The notes beneath the pieces are model-generated. The model was not told the origin of the DNA, made no database searches, and was given only the letters and a program-made list of their open reading frames with translations. Made by a program: the position numbers and the translations under genes. From Lonicera japonica (taxonomy: Eukaryota; Streptophyta; Magnoliopsida; Dipsacales; Caprifoliaceae): 64,000 nt of DNA. Shown piece by piece: positions 46,784-58,016 of this stretch (its first letter is position 1; each line of letters opens with the position of its first letter). The DNA lies in the NCBI GenBank assembly GCA_021464415.1, contig JAKCWG010000543.1:1-64000 (forward strand). The letters run 5' to 3'.

Positions 46784-48122
46784 ACTCCCCTCAACTTATC
46801 TCTTGTTAGCCCCTTAGCAAGACAAAAATATATATAATTACAAAAAGAAAATGCTATACAAAAAAATGTTAACTTTCAAGTTCCCATAGAAGGCGAGTTG
46901 CATCTCCTGAAGGTTTTCAGAAATGATACCTACAAACATTAGAAGTTTGATCACGATGAACGATCAGAATTAAGATTTCAAGTTTCAATTTGCAAAGCAA
47001 AAGGCATTGCTATCAAATCTCTAGAATGATGGACGTTTGAATTATCATCTAATTCGCCTATCTCCTTTAGAACACAATCCCATATTCTACAATGCTGACA
47101 TACTAGACTTCGGATCAATCAATTCAATATAAACATAATGAGTTATAATCATTTGAGAAGGAAGAGATAACTTTTTCAAAAACAAAAGCTCCGAGACTTG
47201 TCGATTCTAAACACTTACTTTATCTTTTACTTGGAAATTCTGCTAAATTAGATCAGGGTGGTTTTCATCTCTATGGGGGGCAGCGGTCTCACTTATGAAA
47301 TTTTCTCAAAAATACTGCTCATTCATTGGAGCTCGAAGGAAGCTATTCACCCTTTTCCCATATGGTAACCTATACCCATCCATAATATTAGACAAATAGA
47401 CTTAAGATTTAGTCAAGTGAAGTTTTAGGTCAATATTAGGATAAAAGTCATCCAAGTTATCAAAGTACTATGCATTTGTGCTCTCATTGGAGGATCTTTT
47501 CGAAAGAGCTTCCATCGTCTCTGGACAAAAAATTCTCTTCTCTCAATGAAAATAAATCTAGGTGTTATTACTGAATTAGAAACACCCAAAGCAATCTAGC
47601 ATATGGAACAGAGAATATAACCGGATATGAGACTAAGCGAAGCAAGGCAATTTAGATTATCATTCAAATTCCTATATGAATTAAAGAATTCATGCCAAAA
47701 GCTAAATGAAACAATAGTCTTAATTTGAACAAAAACTCAATCATTCATTAATTTTCAAACTTCACAAAAAAAAACCAAAAAAAAACCACATCTTTTCAAC
47801 TCATGGAAACAGGCAAAAAAAAGCCAACACAAAATAACGTACCCCTCTCAACTTGAAAGAAACATTGCCCTCAATGGAAAGAGAACAAGAAAATGCACAG
47901 ACGGGCTACTTTGGCTTTGCTTTCCATGAGACAAAAATAAGAGATAAACAACAACTATACAATAAACGGGTTAGAATTAGAATCTATTAGAAAAAACCAT
48001 AACATTCAACCATTAGAACCACGCTCTAAAGTTAACATCATATCTGAATTCTAATACAACCCAAAAGAAATAAAAATGAAAACTAAGCATAAATATAACT
48101 GATTAAGAAGTTCCCAGGTTCA
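46784..48122 (-). other. Athila 3' spacer with polypurine tract
   Basis: Begins with the polypurine tract (AGTTGAGGGGAGT on the sense strand, 46797-46785) next to the LTR start. The remaining 1.3 kb up to the extra ORF has no coding potential. The A-rich CCCCTCTCAACTTGAAAG segment at 47841-47860 resembles a spacer in the 38.9-kb fragment. Confidence 0.75.
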
Positions 48123-49313
48123 TCACATGTCGGGAGGTGGGGGTGGGGGAAAACGACCATACAACGCCTCGAACTGCTGGCGTATGAACTCCTGCTGAGT
48201 CGCCATCTGTGTCTGAACTCGAGCCTCAACTTGGGCTACAATGTTCGCCTCCAAACGATATTGACGCAACAGCATAATCTCAACCCTCTCATTTATGCTC
48301 GCAAACCCGGTTTGAATTAAAGCATTCATCTGCTCAAACTGCTCTCTCATAAACTCCCTATTGTCGTCAACGGGCCCCGAGCTTGCCCTTCTTCTTCTCG
48401 GAGGAGGACCCGGAGCATCGAGTCCAGCCTTTTCTGGTGCTTCTTCTTCTGACTCAACCAGTGGAGGTGCAGCTGAAGAACTTGGCTGGTTTCTCAATTG
48501 GCCGGCGACTCTAGCTTGGGTGAACCTGTTTATTGGGGCTCGCTGCATTTTTTTGACATCAGTGTCCCTTTTTTAGACACCCGCTTCCAGACAAATGCGG
48601 GTTAGTAGAACACCGAATTTTATTGTTTCATTATGAGCCACCGTATCGTACACTTTCATGATTTTTCGCATTATGTAACGAACCAAACAACATGGTCTAT
48701 TGCGCGCGATGACATACAAAACATAAGCATGATAGGGATACAAGTGTTGAATGTGTGAGGTGGGGTCTATCGCATTGGCTATAACGAGCCACAAGGTCCT
48801 ATATTGATCTACCAGATGATTCCTATCAAATTGTGAGCCAATCCAAGTCATTGGACGGTCGGCCAAAAATGTGGCTAACTCGTCATCTGTGGGATATGGA
48901 ATTTAGGTTGAATGAGGGAGATCATAGTTATTATCCGGCAATGCCAGAATTCCCATGACTCTACTAACAACCTCGATGTTGAAGGGCACAGATCTCCCAT
49001 GCACGTGGGCAACAAAGGAATAAGCAGAATTGGGCACACGCACCAAGCTTGTAACAAATTCACGACACAAGGTAAGATTGCATTGGTTACCTGTTTGTCG
49101 TAAGTATTTCACCCACTCCTTGTGTCTCTCGAAGGCTCCCATTTGGGGGAAATCGTCCAGAGCGCCAATGAGCACAGGTCTCTCGATCATCACAGCTCGG
49201 TTCTTGAAAGCGTTGTTCCACCAATCATGCTCTTGGTGGCTACGGAACCCGCAATACCCACCCCTCATAGCTTGAAGCACCTCAAGCTTGATAACATGAT
49301 CAATAAAGGCCAT
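48123..49313 (-). pseudogene. Athila extra ORF (plant-mobile-domain / putative transposon protein type), two in-frame stops
   Basis: One continuous frame of 396 codons from ATG at 49313 to a stop at 48123, broken only by TAA at 48905-48903 and 48575-48573, with no frameshift. The N-terminal third contains EWVKYLRQTGNQ, FVTSLVRVPNSAYSFVAHVH and GRSVPFNIEVV, then LADRPMTWIG and YHAYVLYVIARNRPCCLVRY. These are recognisable from the 'putative plant transposon protein' family carried after pol by Athila elements. The C-terminal part is Pro/Arg-rich (PPPRRRR), then a probable coiled coil (FMREQFEQMNALIQTGFASI) and a PPPPPPDM tail. No signal peptide or transmembrane segment is visible, so the older label 'env-like' is not supported here. 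The function of the family is unknown. Confidence 0.75.
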
Positions 49314-49907
49314 TGATGTGGAAGGAGGAGCTTAGGAAAGTAAGGGTAGAGATAAATTTCGAATTTAGGGGGCTAGGGCTCAAAATGGGGTTTAGGAGAG
49401 ATAGAGGAGTGGATTCTTAGATGGGTTTGGAATTTGGGGGTGAAATTGGAGGAATATGGAGGTGGAAAGGGAAGGGGAGGGTTTGATTTGATGATGGGAG
49501 AAGGTTTGGAGAAGGGAGATAGAGAGAAATAGGGGTTTAGAAGGATTGGGGTGCTCGATTTTGGGGAAGAATTGCAGATGCTCTGCTTTTGATTAGGACC
49601 ATGATCGATGGGATTGGAAGTGTTATGCTGCCCAAAATTTTCACCATGATCGATCATGGCTTTTCCCATGATCAATCATGAAAGTGTTCTGTCGCCCATT
49701 TTTTCTCCCATGATCGATAATGGCTTTGCCCATGATCAATCAAGCCTTCACAAAATTTTCTCCCCTGAATTTTTTTCACATGTAACACCTTAGCACTGCC
49801 CCAAACTTGGTCTGTCCATATCCAATTACACTCGAACCTCCGATACAATTCCTGAAACTCAAAAATACTAACAAAAAAATATTATTTACAAAATCGACCC
49901 ATGCTTT
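49314..49907 (-). promoter_or_regulatory. Spacer before the Athila extra ORF with pyrimidine-rich leader
   Basis: On the sense strand, a palindrome cluster (49745-49599) is followed by about 280 bases of CT-rich sequence (for example CCCTATTTCTCTCTATCTCC) that runs up to the ATG. This looks like the promoter and 5' UTR of an independent plant transcript. An ORF of 100 codons through it (49675-49373) is Pro/Ser-rich low complexity and is rejected as a gene. Confidence 0.5.
49599..49745 (-). repeat. Palindrome cluster F, upstream of the Athila extra ORF
   Basis: Copies at 49644-49659 (perfect CCATGATCGATCATGG), 49666-49681, 49708-49723 and 49730-49745 with one to three changes, plus a half copy at 49599-49610. 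It is the same palindrome as in this element's LTRs and in the unrelated Y2 LTR. Confidence 0.9.
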
Positions 49908-51115
49908 TTAGGCATAAGTTGGGTCTTTGAGAGGGGTGGACTCCTCTCGAGGTGGGAATTCCAAAAACATCTTGAGACGTTGTCCATTCATTTTGAAAAC
50001 ATAGCTAGTTTTTAGATCCTCAACTTTCACAGCCCTAAAAGGAGATACGTGTCGAGCAATATATGGGCCGGTCCAATGAGACTTCAACTTTTTCTGGAAG
50101 AGATACAGACGAGTGTCATAAACAAGACCTTTGTGCCCAAGTTTGAATTCTTTTCTCAAAATGGATTTATCATGAAAATTTTTGGCACGTTCCTTGCTTA
50201 TTTTCGCATTATCATATGCATATTTTCTCAATTCCTAAATTTCATCAATTTGTAACTTACGGTCAAGCCCGGCTCTTTCTAAATCAAAGTTAACCATCTT
50301 TGTTGCCTAGTATGATTTGTATTCCAACTCCATTGGCAAATGACATGGTTTTCCATACACAATTCTATAGGGGGACATATCTAGAGTTATTTTGTACGCA
50401 ATACGATAAGCCCAAAGTGCGTCGGTCAGTCTTAACGACCAATCCTTGCGGTTCGAGTTTGCCGTTTTCTCTAGAATCTGTTTGATTTCCTTATTTACCA
50501 ACTTGGCTTGATCGTTAGTTTGAGGTTGATAAGCGAGCAATACTTTGTGGTTTACACCATACTTTTGCATTAATGATTGAAATGGTCTATTGCAAAAGTG
50601 AGTACCGCCATCGCTTATTATTGCCTTGGGAGTGCCAAAACGTGCAAGAATATGTTCTTACAAAAATTGGATCACCACTTTGTGATCGTTTTTCTTGCAC
50701 GCTTGGGCTTCCACCCATTTTGAAACATAGTCTATGGCAACTAGAAGTAAAGATTACCGTAGAAGGATTGGAATGATCCCATAAAGTCGATGCCCCAGCA
50801 ATCAAAGATTTGAATCATCAGGATTGGGTTGAGTGGTATAATATTCCTCTTGGAGATCCCTCCAAGCATTTGGCATCTTTGACATGCCTTGCAAAAACAT
50901 TGCATGTCCTTAAAGAGGGTCGACCAGTATAGTCTGCTTTGCAAAATTTTAGCAATAGTCTTATTTGCAGAGAAGAGTCCACCGCAAGCTTCAGAATGGA
51001 AGGATGACAAAACTCTCTCCACTTCTTCATCTGGAATGCACCGGCAGATAATCTGATCCACAGAATATTTAAACAGATACGGTTCATCCCAGTAGAATCG
51101 ACCCACTTCGCTCAA
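49908..51115 (-). pseudogene. Integrase of the Athila element, broken
   Basis: Integrase inserts retrotransposon DNA into the host genome. Frames in order on the minus strand: the HHCC zinc region (FHSEACGGL, then CFCKACQRCQ) and the first catalytic Asp context (DCWGIDFMGSF) at 51115-50741. The second Asp region is near ILARFGTP..IISDGG (around 50650-50600). The core end is QPQTNDQAKLVNKEIKQILE with ALWAYR at 50570-50307. The tail is WTGPYIARHVSPFRAVKVED and MNGQRLKMF at 50231-49908. The position usually held by the third catalytic Glu appears to be Lys (DQAKL). Several stops and frameshifts separate the parts. Confidence 0.85.
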
Positions 51116-51139
51116 GAACCTTTTTCTGTCTTGTGCGCC

Positions 51140-52596
51140 TCATGACTTTGGTATCTTGTCGGTTACAAGATAATTTACATTGTCTGCATACCATGGGAGT
51201 GTCGAGATTGCCAACAATTGCTCATCTAGAAACAAATCTTGGATCGGGCTTTCTTCGATGTTGTTCGTAAAAGTCAATCGAGACAGATGATCGGCCACCA
51301 CGTTCTCGACTCTCTTTTTATCCTTGATGCTTAAATGAAACTCTTGCAACAAGAGTATCCACCTAAGAAGTCGCGGCTTGGCATCCTTCTTCGTGAACAA
51401 ATACTTTAACGCCGCGTGATCCGTGAAAAAACAATGGGTGATCCTATCAAATAGGATCGGAGCTTGTCCAAGGCGAAGACAATTGTCAGAAGCTCTTTCT
51501 CTGTTGTGGTGTAATTCATTTGTGCATCATTTAAAGTCCTGCTTGCATAATATATTACACCCGGCTTCTTGTCTTTCCGTTGACCAAGAATCGCTCCAAC
51601 TACAAAGTCGCTTGCGTCACATATAAGCTCGAATGGTAAACTCCAGTCCGGTGTTTGCATAATTGGTGCGGTGGTGAGCATATGCTTCAGAGAGATAAAA
51701 TCTTCTTTACAGTTGGCATCCCATTCAAATGGCGCGTCCTTAAGGAGAAGATTGCACAACGGCTTGGAAATGGAACTGAAATTCTTGATAAACCTCCGAT
51801 AGAACCTGGCATGTCCCAGGAAAGACCGGACATCTTTCACATTCTTGGGTGTAGAAAGTTTGGCAATCAATTCGATCTTTGCTTTGTCGACTTCGATTCC
51901 ATCGGACAAAATGATGTGCCCCAATACGATACCCTTGGTAACCATGAAATGGCATTTCTCCCAATTCAACACCAATTGTTTATCCACACATCTTTCCAAA
52001 ACCTGTTTCAAGTTAGTCAAGCAATTATCGAATGACTTACCATAAACGGTAAAGTCATCCATAAAAACTTTCAAAGTTCTTTCCACCATATCACTAAAAA
52101 TACTTAACATACACCGTTGGAAAGTGGCCGGTGCATTACATAGACCAAAAGGCATTCTTCGATAAGCGAAGGTGCCAAAGGGACATGTAAATGAGGTATT
52201 TTCTTGATCATCTAGGTCAATCTCAATTTGATTATATCCAAAAAAACCATCGAGGAACGAGTAATATTCATGGTCCGCTACCCTCTTTAGAGTTTGATCC
52301 AAGAAGGGGAATGGAAAATGATCTTTACGAGTTGCCTCATTGAGTTTACGGTAGTCAATGCACATTTGCCACCCGTTGGTGACTCTTTGTGGAATCAACT
52401 CGTTTGATTCATTCTTGACTACCGTAAGACCTGATTTTTTCGGTACCACTTGAGTTGGACTAACCCATTTACTATCCGAGATTGGATAGATGATCTTTGG
52501 ATCTAACAATTTCAACACCTCGTTCCTAACCACTTCTTGCATGTTAGGATTCAACTGGCGTTGAAATTGCCTTGATGTTTTTGCCCCGTCCTCCAA
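51140..52596 (-). pseudogene. Reverse transcriptase and RNase H of the Athila element, frameshifted
   Basis: The longest coding stretch of the window: 396 codons at 52596-51406, then a frameshift into 51400-51140. RT motifs are clear: WVSPTQVVPKKSG, QMCIDYRKLNEATRKDHFP, FLDGFFGYNQI, RMPFGLCNAPATFQRCM, and the catalytic FMDDF (Phe form of YxDD, usual for Athila). RNase H signs are ELICDASDFVVGAIL and YTTTEKELL, with the remainder ([23 protein letters not shown]) in the next frame. The polymerase core is uninterrupted; activity of the whole polyprotein is not expected. Confidence 0.95.
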
Positions 52597-52756
52597 GTGA
52601 ATTTTATGTGTACAAATTAATGGGCTTATTCGTTGGAGGTCGGCAAGAGTCCAACCAAAACTTTTTTGTATTTACCAAGCAATTGGACTAACCTTACCTC
52701 TTGGTCATCCGAAAGTTCGGACGAGATGATAACGGGGTAAGTGTCTGAAGCTCCTA
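52597..52756 (-). pseudogene. Linker between protease and RT (Athila pol)
   Basis: Encodes LIGASDTYPVIISSEL, then QEVRLVQLLGKYKKVL, the segment that normally precedes RT in Athila pol. It is cut on its N-terminal side by the inserted segment. Confidence 0.7.
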
Positions 52757-53845
52757 TGAGAATTCGGGTCCACGACGACCCTCTCGGAATTCCATTACCA
52801 TTTTTCGTTTTGAAATGAAAACTTGTTTTGTAGAGTCGCCAGTTTGTTTTCCGAGAAAACAAACAAAAGATCGTATAACAGACAATTCAATGATGAATTA
52901 TCTGTTATACGTTTGAAACCAGAGATCGATTAAAAATTTACCTTGCTAGGGTTCGGGAACTATGTTACTAATTGGGAAGGTGTTAGGCACCCAATTCGCC
53001 CTTTCGGTCTCTTAATGGATCATGTATTTCATTCCTATTTTAGATATCTTGTAAGTAGTTTAAATTGTTTTCAAAATAGTCCTTTCCGGATAAATTTAGT
53101 TTTCAAAATTGTATTTTGAAATCAAAATCAAGCTTTGCGAGCGCCTACGTATTCATTCGTAGAATGAAATCAGAGTCTCGTAGTTCTGTATGTTTGGAAA
53201 CTATTTTCGTATTTTTGTTTTGTTTCGAAAACGTGTCAAAACATATTTTAGTTTTCTTGTAAAATTTAGAGAGGACTTGATTTTGAAAACATAAGACTTC
53301 TTTGCAAGTTATCTAACTTTATGTATTAAAACTTGTATTTAAATGCAGTATTGAAATTCAAGAGAGTTGTAGAAAAATATACCTGATGCGCTTGAAGAAG
53401 AACGAGGATCGCTTGCTTGCTTCTTTCTCTTTTTGGAACATTCTCTCTCTAAAACTTTCTAAAAATTCTCTAAAAGATTCTCTAATAATCAGGGCAGAGT
53501 TTCTCCTTTCCAAAAACTCTATTCAGTGTTCCCCCCTTTCAAATGAGAGCCCAAGGGTCCTATTTATAGCAAAATTCCCGCCAAAAGTGCTCCAAAAGAG
53601 GCCAATCACAGGGGGTAGCTGAATGGGTTGCGGCTGGGACCTGCGGTTGGGGGGCCCAGCCGTACGGCTGGCAGGTAGCTGTGCGGTTGAGGGCTGTGGC
53701 TGGCACTTCAAAAATGCCTCGAAAGTCAGAGTCTTTCTTTAGAGTCTTCTATATGCATGATGACTCAAGACCTAAATGTGAAATGCTTGTTTTATAAAAA
53801 ATTAGTGTTCACACAAGAGTCGTGGATTGGAGTGTTCACGGTTCC
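52757..53845. mobile_element. Unclassified insertion (about 1.1 kb) splitting Athila pol
   Basis: On the minus strand the Athila frame reads LKPLPSKLKYAFLG at about 53885-53844, is lost, and resumes with GASDTYPV at about 52752. The DNA between has another character: GAGTCGCCA near 52840, an imperfect inverted pair TATAACAGACAATTCA/TGAATTATCTGTTATA (52875-52912), GGGAAGGTGTTAGGCACCC (52975-52993) and a GC-rich GGCTG/CAGCC cluster (53620-53705). No LTR termini, exact duplication or coding domain was found. The GTCGCCA and GTGTTAGGCACCC combination recurs in plant repeats I cannot name. Confidence 0.55.
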
Positions 53846-54516
53846 CAAAAAGGCATACTTCAATTTGCTAGGCAATGGCTTGAGTTCCATTTGTCCTTCA
53901 AGCTTTTTGGTAGAAGTTGGTGTGTTTTTCTCTTTTTCCGAGATTTAGCCTGTTTGTCAGACAAAGAAAACACTTGCATACAATCCTCAGGTTCATCGGA
54001 AGTGGTTACATAACCTTCTGTTGACTCCGATTCAAAATTTGCCACAAAGTGGTCCTCGATACATGACTCTATCATGTTCACATGTTCACTTGCATCTTCA
54101 TCAGCATCATCTCTTTGATTGCTCAAAGAGAACACGTTTAGCTCCAAAGTCATGTTTCCAAAAGCTAACTTCACTATCCCGTTCTTGCAATTTATTATAG
54201 CATTGGAAGTAGCAAGAAATGGTCGTCCGAGGATAACTAGAATCTCATTAGCGGGATTTGACACGGGTTGTATGTCGAGGATGATAAAATCAACAGGAAA
54301 ATAAAACTTGTCAATTTGGACAAGCACATCCTCAACTATCCCTCTTGGGATCTTAACGGATCGATCCGCTAATTGAATCGTAACCCTCATGAGTTTTAAC
54401 TCACCCAACACCAATTGTTGATAAACAGAATAGGGGAGCACATTCACACTCGCTCTTAAGTCTAGCAATGCGTTTTTTATCCTACAATTTCCTATGAACA
54501 TGAAATTATTGGACAA
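53846..54516 (-). pseudogene. Aspartic protease region of the Athila element
   Basis: Retroviral-type aspartic protease that would cut the polyprotein. It reads CRIKNALLDLRASVNVLPYS, QLADRSVKIPRGIVEDVLVQ and LGRPFLATSNAIINCKNG. The active-site motif is DLRAS where the family has D-L/T-G-A/S, so Gly is replaced by Arg and catalysis would be expected to be lost. After a stretch rich in Asp and Glu it ends in the linker toward RT, which is interrupted by the insertion at 52757-53845. Confidence 0.85.
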
Positions 54517-54519
54517 CCG

Positions 54520-56336
54520 GGGTCTTTGAACTTGGGGGCTCTAGTGCCTTGCATGATGGAGCTCACTTGCTCCGCCATAAAGGCCTATTTCTTGACATTC
54601 AACCTTCGTTTGGCAGTGAATAAGTCCTTGAGGAACTTAGCATATGAAGGTATTTGCTTGACCGCATCAAGCAATGGAATATTGATTTTCACTTGCCTAA
54701 AGACATCCAAAATCTCAGTGTTAGATTTGGATGGTTGGTTAAATCTCTCCAGGAAAGGGACTTTGATCCCGTTTTTGATTTTTTCGAGATCCTCCTTTCC
54801 TTGTTTTTCTTCTCCTCTCTTCTTCTTTTCACTCGCAACCTCCTCAACTCCCTTTTTCTCAACAGCAGTAGGCTTAACTATGTCTGCCACCTTGGGGGTT
54901 TTAAGAACAATAGTTTTGTCTACCTCCTTCCCGCTCCGCAGGATTGTGATGGATTTGAGTTTTTCTAATTTGGTGCTAGACTCTCCTACCTCTATGACTT
55001 GAACTTGGCCTCTAGGATTAACTAAAGGTTGAGACGGGAATTTTCCCTTCTCTTGGGTAGCTAGGGTGGTGGTAAGTTTAGACATTTGAGTTTTTAACTC
55101 ACCCACATCACGATCTGTCTTGTCCACAAATGATCTCAACAAAGCTTCTAGGTTTTGGTTGGGATTTTGATTCTGGGGTGGAGTAAAAGAGTTTGGAGGT
55201 TATTGTTGCCTTTGGTTTTGATGATATTGGTTACGATTCTGACTTTGATTTCCTCCCCAATTGAAATTGGGGTAATTCTTCCATCCCTCGTTGTAACTTT
55301 GAGAATAAGGGTCGTTTTGGTTTCGGTTTTGATTGTACTTATTCAAAGCATTGACTTGGGTAGGATTTTTTAGGACTTCTCGAAAAGCGAGAATAGTATG
55401 GTAATCCTCGGTAGTGTGTCCTGAGTTTTCACAAATGACACATAACTGACTCGAGGATACTACATGGACCTCTCTAAGCTTACTTGCCTCCATTGCCTCT
55501 ACTTTCTTAGACAATTGAAACAATCTTGCACCCATGTCATCCTCGTTGGATACTTGGTACAACCCACCCTTTCCTTGAGTTTTTGCTTTAGGCTCTTCGG
55601 TATAGGTGTTCCAATTTTGGGCACCTTTTGTTAGTTCATCAAAATATAACAAAGCCTCATCGGGATTCTTGCTCAAGAATTGACCATTACACATGGTCTT
55701 AACAAAAGTACGCATATCAGGGGTGACGGGTTCATAGAAAAAACTAACAAGGCTCCAAGTTTCGTGACCGTGGTGAGGGCATGCGTTTAAGAGCTCCTTA
55801 TATCTTTCCCAACACTTCTAAAAAGTTCCATTATCTTTTGGCGAAAAATTGGATATTGCTCTTCTTAAAGCATTGGTTCTATGACCGGGAAATAATTTTT
55901 TTAGAAACTCCGCTTGAAGCTCTTGCCAAGACCGAATTAGCCAAATTTTTCCTTTATCTTTTAGGGAGAAAGCGAAGAGTTTTAATCACATGACATCCTC
56001 ATTAATATTTGCCTCACGAAATGTGGAGCAGACTTCTTCAAAGTCTTTCAAATGCAAGTATGGGTTTTCCGACTCCATACCATGAAAAGAAGGGATATGT
56101 TGAAGCATACCTGGTTTGAAAGAGAAAGCTCCCGCTTGACCGGTGGGAAGTACGATGCATGAGTTGGAAGTTGCCCGAGGCGGTTGAAGATAGTCCCTCA
56201 TAGTCCTAACCGAAGGAACATTGTTGGCACCTTCCCCTTCATTATCGCTCTCATGATCCGCTGCTCTACCTTGATTTGCCATTCTTGGTGAAGGGGGAGG
56301 GCTAATTCGAATGTCTACAAACAATTGCCCTTGCAT
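54520..56336 (-). pseudogene. Gag region of the Athila element, broken into three frames
   Basis: Parts in order on the minus strand: 56336-55986 (Athila gag start with RTMRDYLQPPRATSNSCIVL and FHGMESENPYLHLKDFEEVC). Then 55985-55716 with stops (capsid, WLIRSWQELQAEFLKKLFPG). Then 55715-55200 (GAQNWNTYTEEP, followed by a zinc-knuckle-like CVICENSGHTTEDY, where the fourth ligand is Tyr rather than Cys, and an Asn/Gln-rich tail). Then 55142-54585 (Lys/Glu-rich, SITILRSGKEVD, DVFRQVKINIPLLDAVKQIP). The last part leads to the protease. The order matches Athila gag. Confidence 0.85.
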
Positions 56337-56478
56337 AGGCTTGGAAAACTATTCGAATAGCTCCTTGAAAACTCTACAAAATCAAACAAGAATAAGAGAG
56401 AAAAATAAATTAATTAAATGGATAGATACTTACAAAGAATGGTTTTATACAAAACCCGAAATCTGCCTTTTGCCTTAT

Positions 56479-56495
56479 CCCCGGCAACGGCGCCA
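56479..56495 (-). promoter_or_regulatory. Primer-binding site of the Athila element
   Basis: TGGCGCCGTTGCCGGGG on the minus strand, six bases inside the 5' LTR edge (TGACGCC on the plus strand at 56502). It is the Asp-tRNA-type site typical of Athila and Tat elements. Confidence 0.9.
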
Positions 56496-57804
56496 AAAAC
56501 TTGACGCCGAAGGAATATCGCGTTGTGTTCGCCCAAGTGCAGGCACATCAAGTTGTAATATAGTCTCGAAAGTCCGAGTGTCGAACCACAGGGATAGTCG
56601 AAAAGGAATGGAATGGATTACAGATTTTACGATTTTCTGGTATTGTATGTTGTTGGTTGTGAAACAACGTAAATGTAAATCGATTGTGAAAATTAATAAG
56701 AAAGCACTAAGGTATTGGGAAGTTAATTACAATTTAAGAAACGGTGATCACTAGCTCATACAAAGACTTCAACACAAGGTTCCTCGAGATATGGGGGATA
56801 TTGGTGTATCTTAATAGCAAAGGGTGCGACGCTAGGCGTCTCATTCCTGGATCGAAGCTATATCAAGAAAGAAACAAACAACATTCCACCAAAAGTGAAG
56901 CCATCATTCCTACCTCTTAGCTACGGGTGTGAAGCAAAGAAACCCATTCTCAACGAAGCTTATCCGAGATAGATATGACAAACTCATCATAAAAAGATTT
57001 ATCATAGAGCAAGTGTATGAAATCTCATGATTTAAAGAATGAAAATTAGAAAGGGAATCCTAATAATGAAACGGAACAAAGTTTATGGGCTAAATTCGTC
57101 AACTCATCATTTATCACTTAGGGTAGAAAATAAAGAGTCTAAGTATCACAAATAGTGTAACAAGCACTTAGTATATCAATAAATGAATTAAAGATGAGCC
57201 AAACAAATTTACAACCCATCCATGGGATTTTAAGAATTATTCATAAATTCTACAAAAAGTAAAAGCTCCATAGATGGGGGAGGGAGAAAACAAGCTTTCT
57301 AGAACCATACAAGTATGTAGTATATTCTTTAACAAACAAGAACTAAATATACAATGCATATCAAGGCTTGACTTAACATGAAAATACCTAGAAAGCTCAT
57401 AGAATAATGATATAGAAGAAGAATAGGATTTTCAAATATTTAACAACTTTAAACATGGATTGAGTTAATAATCACCGAAAAATAATATCGCAATCAACTT
57501 CCGTAACCTTAGTAAGATACTACTCCGTAATAAATGCAAGAACAAATATTATATATAAAGAAATCATCCTTACAAATCAAGAACTTACAAGAGAAAAATG
57601 AAGAAAAGATACACTTTAGCTCTCCCTTCTCTCTAGAACTCTCTTTTTTCCAAGATCAATAATATATCTATTCCATTGATCCCCTAGACTAAACAATAGC
57701 TAAAGATGAACTTTAATTAATTAACAAAGCAAGGGAAAATATCTTGGAACATTAATCCCCAAAAAAAGGGCTAAAAGTAGAAGTTAGTGGCTATCCCCGC
57801 CAGG

Positions 57805-57884
57805 CCATGATCGATCATGGCTTTGCCCATGATCGATCATGGAAGTGCTCTACCAGAAAATTTTGAAGCCATGATCGATCATGG
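57805..57884 (-). repeat. Palindrome cluster E in the Athila 5' LTR
   Basis: Three perfect CCATGATCGATCATGG copies at 57805-57820, 57827-57842 and 57869-57884, within about 250 bases of the LTR 5' end once the nested LTR is removed. This puts them in the inferred U3. The copies are better preserved than in the 3' LTR. Confidence 0.92.
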
Positions 57885-58016
57885 AAGTGGGACTTTTTCA
57901 CTCAGCACTTCTGCAAGCTATCTAGGCTTGCTTTTGATCAATTCATGCAATGTCATTGTATCCGAATCCTACAAACACATGGAATACTACAAAATACACA
58001 CGAACTTAGGCCATGT

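Noticed and set aside
48123..49313. Envelope-like function for the Athila extra ORF
   Set aside because: No signal peptide or transmembrane segment is visible; the motifs fit the plant-mobile-domain-like family instead.
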